Positions 57,275-64,000 of a DNA stretch of 64,000 bases are shown here, in pieces. Each line of letters begins with the position of its first letter. The first letter of the stretch is position 1. The notes under the pieces are model-generated. The model saw only the letters and a program-made list of their open reading frames with translations, was not told the origin of the DNA and did not search any database. Origin of the DNA: Phycisphaerae bacterium (GTDB lineage: Bacteria; Planctomycetota; Phycisphaerae; Phycisphaerales; UBA1924); the NCBI GenBank assembly GCA_030432905.1, contig JAUILU010000001.1:310001-374000 (forward strand), read 5' to 3'. Both the position numbers and the translations under genes were made by a program.

Positions 57275-60058
57275 TTATGGACAGCCGGCGTTGTAGTTGG
57301 TGATCCACGCCGAGAAGTCGGTCGGCGTGCACGCGCCGTCGTCGTTCTGGTCGCACTGGGGCGAATTGCTGTTGAACGCACCGATCCAAGCGGAGAAGTC
57401 GGTCGGGGTGAGCACGCCGTCCTGGTTCACGTCAGCCGGGCAGAGATTCACGAAGAACTCGTGCACAACCGCGTTGCCCCGGCCGGATTCCTCGTATGCG
57501 ATGACGGTCACCGTGTTCGTGCCGTGCGTCAGTCCCAGGAACGAGAATTCCCAGTCGAATCGATCTCTGTGTACCGCAGAGGGCTTGTTTCTGCCGAATT
57601 CAACTGCGTCGATCTCTGGGTCTAGATTTGCCAGCGCCACAACGTTCACCGTGGTCCGGTCGGTTGCCAAGAACTGGAAAGTAGTACCCGAGGTCTGGAT
57701 CTGGGCGGGCGGGTTTACAAACTCGATGCCGGGTGGCTCGTTGTCGAGGTAGATGACCTCACGAAGTTGGCGGAAAAGCGGCTCCCCGCCGTCATCGCGG
57801 TGGCGGAAGACGTTGACCGTGATGTAGTTCAAGCCGTCTTCGAGCTGCGACGCATCGATGGTCTGGCGGTACATGCCCGTCGCGCCGCCGCTGCCGAAGG
57901 TGGGTGAGTTCTCAGTGATGAATTGCTCGAAGCCGCCGATGATGTTCTCTTCGACCGGGAACTCGAGCACGCCGTTGTTGTTGAAGTCTTCGAGACCGAC
58001 CGGGAAGTCAACGACGCCGTTGCCGTTGAGGTCCTGGTATCCCTGATTGATCTTGAAGAGCGCGTTGTCATCGGTATCGGGATCGAGCATATCGGTCTGC
58101 GACGTTGCGACCTGAATCTCGAAGGTTGCGCCCTCGACTACGTCGATCTGGTTCAGACGCTTCTTGTAAAGCGGCAAGAACGGGAGTTCACTCGGAAGCT
58201 GCCCGGTGACGTTGGTGATGCTGAGTGTCGCGGTGGGCAGCGCCGGGCTGTAGATCAGGAAACCCTTCTCGTGCGCACCAGCGGACGATACGTTGTTCGG
58301 CACGTTGATGGTCAGCCTGCCGGTGCCGTCAACCGTGATGACCTCGGGGATCTGTCCCGTCGGGTCGATCATCGGGTCCGCGGCGTTTCCGGTCTGCTCA
58401 TGTAGGCGCGTTCCGGGTGCAAAGTTCGTGTTGACGTTGCGTGTCTCAAAGCCGGGGTCGCGGCGGTCGTTGACCGCGATGAGCGAGTTGCCCGGGCCGC
58501 CGGGGGTTCGGCGCTCGAAGATGAACACATCGTCGATGTTGGGCTGGAGCGGATCGGTGTACGAAGTCACATCGATGTCGCCGCGCCCAATCTCATTTGC
58601 GAGCCTGACAACCTTGGTGATCGTGTCGTCGGGCATGCCTGTTGCGCGGTCGCGACCGAGCGCGAGGGGCACACCGTTACGCGGGCTGAAGTTTCCCGCG
58701 GGTCGGCTGATGCCGAGTTCGTTGTGGTACACGATGGGCTGACCGGGCCGCATGATGACGTAGACGTTCATCGGCAGGCCCATCTGCTGGAGCGAGGGGT
58801 CAGCGGGTACGGAGCCGCCGTCACCGAAGCTGCCGTTGTCGTGGCTAAAGACGTGGTTGACACCGAGCGAGCCGTCGTTGAAGCCGTCGGCGTTGTCGAA
58901 GTGCTGGTTGAGCGGGTCCTGCCACGAGCCGAAGCCGCCCGCGCCGATGAGGTTGCGAAGCGAGCCCGCGCCGCTCAGGTCGAGCGTGTCGCGGTTGCCG
59001 AACTCGTCGCCCTGGCGCGTGTTGTTGTTTGGCTTGCGGATGTAGTTGTCGTAGATGAAGCTGTTGCTTGAGGTCGATTCGCCGAAGCTGTACGCGGTCA
59101 CGACCTCGCCGCTCGGGTGCTCCCAGTTGTTGTAAACGGCGTTGTCCCACTGCAGATCCCAGAACGCGGACGGGATGTGCTTGGCGGCGTCGAGACGGTA
59201 GCCATCGACACCGATTTGCTCGGAAAGCCAGCGTGTGTGGCGCACGAGGTAGTCGCCCGCGGTTTCGAGCACGGGGTCGCCGTTCAACACGTTGAACGGA
59301 TTCCACGGGTGGCGGTCAACCGTGAAGTTGGCGTTGTTGCGGAACGTGCCGGGGTTTGTGATCGTGTCACTGAGCAAGTTCGTGTCCGGGTAGAACCGCG
59401 CGTTGTCCGCATCGGGAATATTGCGGATCGTGCCGGCGGGGATGTTGAGGATGTTCTCTTCGACTGGTTGGCGGATGAAACTCAGTGTCGAGAACTGATC
59501 GATGTCAACGAGCGCAACAAGGTCACCATCGAAAAGGTCGTACCTCGGCCCGTTCGGGTCTTCCGATTGCAAGTACCCGGCGTTGGTGAACGAGTTGTGG
59601 AAGTCACCCCAGTCATCGGTCGGCAGGAAATTTCGCCCTGCCGGCGGGTTCGCCCAGAAACCCGAGTAGCCGCCCTCAAGATGGAACCCCTCATCGGTTC
59701 TGCGGAAGCCGTTGTGGTTCATGATGAGATCTATGTTCACGAGCGCGTTGGCTTGGTGGAACTCATCGACGAGTGCTTTGAAGTCTTCTTCGCTGCCGTA
59801 GATCGAGCCGTCGAGGTCGAATCGGTCGAGCGGGTCGTATCCGGGCGACTTCGAGCTCGCCGGGGCGGTGGTTGAGGAAATCGGGGGCAGCCACGTTGAG
59901 CGGTACCCTGCGAGGAAGAAGTCCGGCACGCGGTGCTCCATGTCACGCCACTCAAGCTCGAACCACTGGAGCATCTGCGGGTACTGGCCCTGACCGGCGG
60001 CCGAGCCGGCGATCAGACCAAGCGTCAGCGCTGCAAAACTACGGGTAGGCAGACTCAT
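57275..60058 (-). CDS. Secreted alpha-amylase family (GH13) protein with C-terminal dockerin
   Basis: A 927-residue exported glucan hydrolase. After a signal peptide (TRSFAALTLGLIAGSAAGQG) come GH13 regions: TWLPPISS, VNIDLIMNHNG (region I), GVDGYRLDAAKH with nucleophile Asp290 (region II), FGEST with Glu327 (region III) and HVFSHDNG with Asp407 (region IV). All three catalytic acids are present. Extra beta-rich domains follow from about residue 470 to 860, and the C-terminus has two dockerin repeats (DVNQDGVLTPTDFSAW, DQNDDGACTPTDFSAW). It breaks extracellular starch or glycogen. The divergent GH31 gene starts 198 bases away. Confidence 0.9.
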   Translation of the reverse strand: MSLPTRSFAALTLGLIAGSAAGQGQYPQMLQWFELEWRDMEHRVPDFFLAGYRSTWLPPISSTTAPASSKSPGYDPLDRFDLDGSIYGSEEDFKALVDEFHQANALVNIDLIMNHNGFRRTDEGFHLEGGYSGFWANPPAGRNFLPTDDWGDFHNSFTNAGYLQSEDPNGPRYDLFDGDLVALVDIDQFSTLSFIRQPVEENILNIPAGTIRNIPDADNARFYPDTNLLSDTITNPGTFRNNANFTVDRHPWNPFNVLNGDPVLETAGDYLVRHTRWLSEQIGVDGYRLDAAKHIPSAFWDLQWDNAVYNNWEHPSGEVVTAYSFGESTSSNSFIYDNYIRKPNNNTRQGDEFGNRDTLDLSGAGSLRNLIGAGGFGSWQDPLNQHFDNADGFNDGSLGVNHVFSHDNGSFGDGGSVPADPSLQQMGLPMNVYVIMRPGQPIVYHNELGISRPAGNFSPRNGVPLALGRDRATGMPDDTITKVVRLANEIGRGDIDVTSYTDPLQPNIDDVFIFERRTPGGPGNSLIAVNDRRDPGFETRNVNTNFAPGTRLHEQTGNAADPMIDPTGQIPEVITVDGTGRLTINVPNNVSSAGAHEKGFLIYSPALPTATLSITNVTGQLPSELPFLPLYKKRLNQIDVVEGATFEIQVATSQTDMLDPDTDDNALFKINQGYQDLNGNGVVDFPVGLEDFNNNGVLEFPVEENIIGGFEQFITENSPTFGSGGATGMYRQTIDASQLEDGLNYITVNVFRHRDDGGEPLFRQLREVIYLDNEPPGIEFVNPPAQIQTSGTTFQFLATDRTTVNVVALANLDPEIDAVEFGRNKPSAVHRDRFDWEFSFLGLTHGTNTVTVIAYEESGRGNAVVHEFFVNLCPADVNQDGVLTPTDFSAWIGAFNSNSPQCDQNDDGACTPTDFSAWITNYNAGCP

Positions 60059-60107
60059 GGGAACGTTCCTCTTCCTCTTTTACGGGGCACTATCCGGGGC
60101 ACCAGAG

Positions 60108-60200
60108 TATACGGGTCGGGCCTGAACTCCCAAAGCTTTCTGGAGCAACACGGCGCATGTATACAATCCCTTTGCGTTTCTCGGCCCAATAACCCGTATA
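60108..60200. promoter_or_regulatory. Divergent promoter region with inverted repeat
   Basis: TATACGGGT (60108-60116) and its reverse complement ACCCGTATA (60192-60200) are 75 bases apart between the alpha-amylase and GH31 genes. A TGTATACA palindrome sits between them at 60158-60165. This arrangement would suit a regulator that loops DNA or binds two half-sites and controls both sugar genes. No regulator gene is nearby. Confidence 0.35.
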
Positions 60201-60256
60201 AACTCCTACGCGTCATTCCTGAGCACTGTTTGGTACCACACGCGGGAGCACCCCAC

Positions 60257-62425
60257 ATGCATTTGAGACGACTCGGTCTGTTGCTGGTCACGATCCTTGC
60301 CCTGCCAGCCACGGCTCTTGGCCAGATGGTGTCAGAGGCCATCGGCGACGACATCGTGCGCTACCACGCCTCGGCTGACGCGAGAGAAAGCGCGCTGCCC
60401 TCGTTCGCGCTGCTCGACCCGCACATGCCCGCCGCCGGCGATTCACCGGAAGGCTTTGAGATCGCACCGACATTCTTCGTTGATGAAGACGGACGCCACT
60501 CGTTCACGATCGAGATCGACACGGGCACGAGTCTCTATGGCACAGGCGAGGTCCCGGGGCCGCTCTTGCGTAACGGCAGAACGACAACGCTCTGGAACTC
60601 CGACTCCTACGGCTACAAAGAAAGCACCCAGTCGCTCTATAAATCCCACCCGTGGGTGCTCGCTGTCCGCGCTGACGGCTCGGCGTTCGGTGTGATCGCA
60701 GACTCGACGTACCGTATCGTCATTGACCTGACCGAAGACATCACGTTCCACGCAGAGGGTCCGGAGTTTCCAGTCATTGTCATCGACCGCGACTCCCCGC
60801 AAGAAGTGCTGATCGCGCTCTCGCAGCTCACGGGCACCATCCCGATGCCTCCCAAGTGGGCGATCGGTTACCACCAATGCCGGTACAGCTACTACCCCGA
60901 TTCGCAGGTGCGCGAGATCGCCGAGGGCTTCCGCGACCGCGACCTGCCGGCGGATGTGATCTGGATGGACATCCACTACATGGACGAGTACCGCGTCTTC
61001 CGCTTCGACGACGAACTCTTCCCAGATCCGAAGGGACTCAACGACTACCTGCTCAACGATCTGAATTTCCACAACGTCTGGATGATCGACCCGGGCATCG
61101 GCGCCGAGACCGAACGCTTCCCCGAGGAGGGCTACAGCGTTTACGAGGAGATGATCGAACAAGACCACACGGTCAAGACCGCCGAGGGCGAGATTTATAA
61201 GGGCGAGGTGTGGCCCGGCTGGTGCGTCTTCCCAGACTACACGCAGCAGAAAACACGCGATTGGTGGGCGGGCCTTTACGAAGACTTCATGGCCCAGGGT
61301 ATCACCGGCGTGTGGAACGACATGAACGAGCCGGCGATCTTCAACGTCGAATCCAAGACCATGCCCGAGGACAACCTTCACGCCGGCGACCCGGACATGG
61401 GCGGCCCGGGCGACCACGCACGTTTCCACAACGTCTACGGCATGCTCATGATCAAGGCCACTCGCAACGGTGTGCAGGCCGCCAACCCGGACAAACGACC
61501 GTTCGTGCTCAGCCGCGCGACGTACCTCGGCGGGCAGCGTTACGCGGCGGGCTGGTCGGGCGACAACTCCGCCGACTGGTGGGACCTTGAGGGCTCGGTC
61601 CCGATGGTCCTGAACATGAGCCTCTCGGGTTTCCCGTTCTACGGCCCGGACCTCGGCGGTTTCATCGGCAACGGCGACGCGCAGCAGTTTGAGCGTTGGT
61701 TCGCCTTCGGTGTCATGCTGCCCTTCGCACGCGGGCACACCGCGGTCGGTAACGTCCAGAAAGAGCCGTGGACGTTCGGCAAGGAAGTTGAAGACACCGC
61801 GAGACAAGCGCTCAACAACCGCTACATGCTTCTGCCCTACTACTACACGCTGTTCTACGACGCACATACACAAGGCCTGCCGATCGCGCGCCCGGCGTTC
61901 TTCGCCGATCCTGCCGACCCTGCACTCCGCACCGAGGACGACATCTTCCTTATCGGCGAAGGCCTGCTCATCAAACCCAGCCTGACACTCCACAGCGACC
62001 GCGAGCCGGTCATGCCTCGCGGCATCTGGAACCCGCTCACACTTGAGGGAGCCGACAACCCAGACATGCCCGAATTCTACCTCAAGGGCGGCTGCATCAT
62101 CCCGACAGGCCCAGTCATGCAGCATGTCAGCGAGAAAGCGCTCAATCCGCTCACACTCGTCGTAGCTCTCGATGAGAACGGAAGCGCCGAGGGCACGCTC
62201 TACGAAGACAGCGGCGACGGCTACGAGTTCAAAGAAGGCGACTTCCTCCTGAGCACCTACTCGGCAGAACGCCGAGGCGATACGGTTGTTGTTACGCTCA
62301 GTTCGAGCGATGGCGAGCGCGAACGACCGGATCGCCAGATGAACGTCAGGCTCATCCTCGAAGACGGCACCGAAGTACAGGGCCAAGGCACCGACGGCGA
62401 AGAGATCACAATCGAGCTGCCGTAA
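60257..62425 (+). CDS. Glycoside hydrolase family 31 (alpha-glucosidase-like)
   Basis: A 722-residue exported enzyme. ATG 60257 gives a signal peptide (RRLGLLLVTILALPATALG); the longer frame to 59933 is not needed. The GH31 barrel is seen in DVIWMDIHYMDEYRVF. The nucleophile Asp355 lies in WNDMNEP, and the acid/base Asp436 in AGWSGDNSADW. FARGHTAVGNVQKEPW and a C-terminal beta domain (YEDSGDGYEFKEGDF) follow. It releases glucose from the ends of maltodextrins or related alpha-glucans. With the divergent dockerin amylase and the sugar ABC gene beyond its stop, it supports a starch-use locus. It ends 14 bases before the convergent sugar ABC gene. Confidence 0.92.
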   Translation: MHLRRLGLLLVTILALPATALGQMVSEAIGDDIVRYHASADARESALPSFALLDPHMPAAGDSPEGFEIAPTFFVDEDGRHSFTIEIDTGTSLYGTGEVPGPLLRNGRTTTLWNSDSYGYKESTQSLYKSHPWVLAVRADGSAFGVIADSTYRIVIDLTEDITFHAEGPEFPVIVIDRDSPQEVLIALSQLTGTIPMPPKWAIGYHQCRYSYYPDSQVREIAEGFRDRDLPADVIWMDIHYMDEYRVFRFDDELFPDPKGLNDYLLNDLNFHNVWMIDPGIGAETERFPEEGYSVYEEMIEQDHTVKTAEGEIYKGEVWPGWCVFPDYTQQKTRDWWAGLYEDFMAQGITGVWNDMNEPAIFNVESKTMPEDNLHAGDPDMGGPGDHARFHNVYGMLMIKATRNGVQAANPDKRPFVLSRATYLGGQRYAAGWSGDNSADWWDLEGSVPMVLNMSLSGFPFYGPDLGGFIGNGDAQQFERWFAFGVMLPFARGHTAVGNVQKEPWTFGKEVEDTARQALNNRYMLLPYYYTLFYDAHTQGLPIARPAFFADPADPALRTEDDIFLIGEGLLIKPSLTLHSDREPVMPRGIWNPLTLEGADNPDMPEFYLKGGCIIPTGPVMQHVSEKALNPLTLVVALDENGSAEGTLYEDSGDGYEFKEGDFLLSTYSAERRGDTVVVTLSSSDGERERPDRQMNVRLILEDGTEVQGQGTDGEEITIELP

Positions 62426-62439
62426 GTCGCCAGGGTCAG

Positions 62440-64000
62440 CTACAACGCAGCCGCTGATTCCTGCGTCGCGAGCGTGAGCACGCCGGTCTGGGTCATCTCG
62501 TCGCCTTCGAGTGTGCCCGTGCAGACACCGTCGGCGAGGACCATGATGCGATCCGAGAGCGCCAGCAGTTCGGGCATCTCGCTCGAGACGAGCACGACCG
62601 CGAGCCCGCCGTCCACTGCTTTGCGGATCAGCTTGTAAACCTCGGCCTTGGTCCCGACGTCGATGCCCCGAGTCGGTTCGTCGAGCAAGAGGACCTTTGT
62701 TTCCTTGCCCATCCACCGCGCGATGAGGAGCTTCTGCTGGTTGCCGCCCGACAGCTCGCCCGGCTTGCTGCTCGTGGACGCGGTCTTGACGTGGAACTTC
62801 TCGACCCGCTGATTCACGACGCCCATCTCGGCCTGGCGGCGGCGCAGCCCAAACGGAAACTTTCGGTTTGCCAATGCGGGCATCCGTGGGGCAACGATGT
62901 TCTCATCCACACCGAGTTGGAAGAACAGGCCTTCGTGGCGCCGGTCTTCAGGAACAAGTCCGATGCCGGCTTTGATCGCTGCACGGACATCGCGCATGGG
63001 AAGCGACCGCTGGCCCACCGTAACAGTTCCGGTAGCTTTGCTATCTAAGCCAAAGATCGCCGCGAGCAGTTCGCTTCGACCAGCGCCCACAAGCCCCCCG
63101 ACACCGAGCACTTCGCCCGCGCGAACTTCGAGTGAGATTTTGTGCAAAGTGCCCGGCGACGAGATCGACTCTGCCTTGAGCACCACGCTGCCGGGCGGGG
63201 CGTGCGCGCTGTCGATGCCCGAAAGTTCTTGCAACGCCTCGGCTTCGCTGGTTTCCGATTCGATTTTGCCCGTAGGAGTAACGATGCGTTTGCCGATCAT
63301 CTGTTCGACGAGCGTGGCCTCGTCGATCTCGCTCACGTTGTTCGTCGCGACGAATCTGCCGTCACGCAGCACAGTCACCCGATCACAGCACGAGAAGATC
63401 TCGCCCATGCGATGCGAGACATAGATCACCGTCAATCCCTGCTCGGCCAGCTCACGGACGATCTCGCCGAGCCTGTCCGCTTCTGCTATCGAGAGCGAGC
63501 TCGTCGGTTCATCGAACACGATGACTCTCGGCGATGACCCGCCGCGGCGAGCGCCGTCTTCGAGCGAAGCCGCAATCTGGCAGATCTGCCGCTTACCCGG
63601 GCTAAGTTCACCGAGCGGCTTTCGGACATCGATCGCGGGGTCGAGCCGGTGCACAAGATCCTGGGCTCGCTTGATCATCTCGTCGAAATCGACTGTGCCG
63701 AGTTTGCTGCAAGGCAGATCGTGCAGGCACAGATTCTCGGCGACGCTCAGGTTCGGGCACTGCGCGAGTTCCTGGTGCACGATGCGGACACCCGCCGCGA
63801 ACGCGTCATCGATAGACCCGAGCCTGAGCTGCTTGCCGTCGAGTGCGATCGTGCCCGTGTCTGGCTTGTGCAGTCCCGCGATAGCCTTGCCGAGCGTGCT
63901 TTTGCCAGCGCCGTTCTCGCCCATGAGCGCGTGCACCTCGCCCGAGCGGAAGCTGACCGAAACATCGCTGAGTGCTTGCGTGATCCCAAAACGCTTTGAC
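62440..64000 (-). CDS. Sugar ABC transporter ATP-binding protein (RbsA/MglA type), 5' end outside the window
   Basis: An ABC ATPase with two fused nucleotide-binding domains, cut by the window edge. The open frame continues beyond the GTG at 63936: the codons before it read SKRFGITQALSDVSVSF, followed by GEVHALMGENGAGKST, the normal RbsA N-terminal sequence, so the true start is past 64000. Domain 1 has GENGAGKST and signature LSPGKRQ; domain 2 has GGLVGAGRSEL and LSGGNQQKLLIARWM with VLLLDEPTRGIDVG. It energises uptake of ribose, galactose or a similar sugar. Partner permease and binding protein must lie outside the window. Confidence 0.9.
   Translation of the reverse strand, partial: SKRFGITQALSDVSVSFRSGEVHALMGENGAGKSTLGKAIAGLHKPDTGTIALDGKQLRLGSIDDAFAAGVRIVHQELAQCPNLSVAENLCLHDLPCSKLGTVDFDEMIKRAQDLVHRLDPAIDVRKPLGELSPGKRQICQIAASLEDGARRGGSSPRVIVFDEPTSSLSIAEADRLGEIVRELAEQGLTVIYVSHRMGEIFSCCDRVTVLRDGRFVATNNVSEIDEATLVEQMIGKRIVTPTGKIESETSEAEALQELSGIDSAHAPPGSVVLKAESISSPGTLHKISLEVRAGEVLGVGGLVGAGRSELLAAIFGLDSKATGTVTVGQRSLPMRDVRAAIKAGIGLVPEDRRHEGLFFQLGVDENIVAPRMPALANRKFPFGLRRRQAEMGVVNQRVEKFHVKTASTSSKPGELSGGNQQKLLIARWMGKETKVLLLDEPTRGIDVGTKAEVYKLIRKAVDGGLAVVLVSSEMPELLALSDRIMVLADGVCTGTLEGDEMTQTGVLTLATQESAAAL

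Noticed and set aside
60443..62716. Long open frame on the minus strand opposite the GH31 gene
   Set aside because: High-GC shadow: it has no recognisable domains or start site, and the plus-strand GH31 motifs are complete.

Overview
The window is 64 kb of high-GC bacterial chromosome with tightly packed genes, two tRNAs, and no rRNA, phage, transposase or CRISPR array. It most likely comes from a planctomycete, probably class Phycisphaerae. This is inferred from three secreted proteins that end in the same two-repeat dockerin tail, from GAF-HlyD and M50-HlyD fusion proteins beside a short SecA, and from a dockerin-tailed alpha-amylase. No rRNA is present to confirm the assignment.

Layout. 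0.1-2.3 kb: a methylisocitrate lyase and methylcitrate/citrate synthase pair (propionate catabolism). 2.3-7.2 kb, minus strand: three glycosyltransferases (GT4, GT2, GT4). 7.2-9.4 kb: a zinc-ribbon membrane protein, trigger factor and tRNA-Leu(CAA). 9.4-17.2 kb, plus strand: the most unusual block, holding a HlyD-like adaptor, a DUF3467 protein, a GAF-HlyD adaptor, a PqqD-like/M50 protease/HlyD fusion, a SecA-like ATPase lacking the C-terminal third, and an 80-residue protein. 17.2-25.8 kb: a polytopic membrane protein, an AbgT-family transporter, a dockerin protein, a NapH/CcoG-like 4Fe-4S membrane protein fused to a TPR domain, and an ABC-F ATPase. 25.9-33.2 kb, minus strand: a complete chemotaxis operon (cheA, cheW, cheR, cheD, HDOD, cheY, cheX, cheB) with no receptor or flagellar gene. 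33.4-35.5 kb: rpsB-tsf behind a hairpin-rich leader, followed by a possible small RNA. 35.8-42.3 kb, minus strand: a peptide ABC importer operon. 42.4-48.6 kb, minus strand: a two-partner secretion pair (TpsB, TpsA). 48.7-53.5 kb: tRNA-Met, tatA, a folD with altered cyclohydrolase residues, and a ligA-CYTH-phosphatase run. 53.5-64 kb: a starch/maltodextrin region (dockerin choice-of-anchor protein, secreted esterase, dockerin alpha-amylase, divergent GH31 alpha-glucosidase) and the truncated start of a sugar ABC ATPase gene.

How the parts may work together. The right end reads as extracellular glucan breakdown with the products taken up by a sugar ABC importer. The 9.4-17.2 kb block has the parts of an envelope export machine: a cytosolic SecA-type motor, a membrane protease, and several adaptor (HlyD/lipoyl) domains. 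No outer-membrane channel or obvious substrate is adjacent, so its function is open. It is the best candidate here for an undescribed system. Start sites were often moved inward from the longest open frame using Shine-Dalgarno sequences, tRNA overlap or family length. All functions rest on motif reading without database searches.
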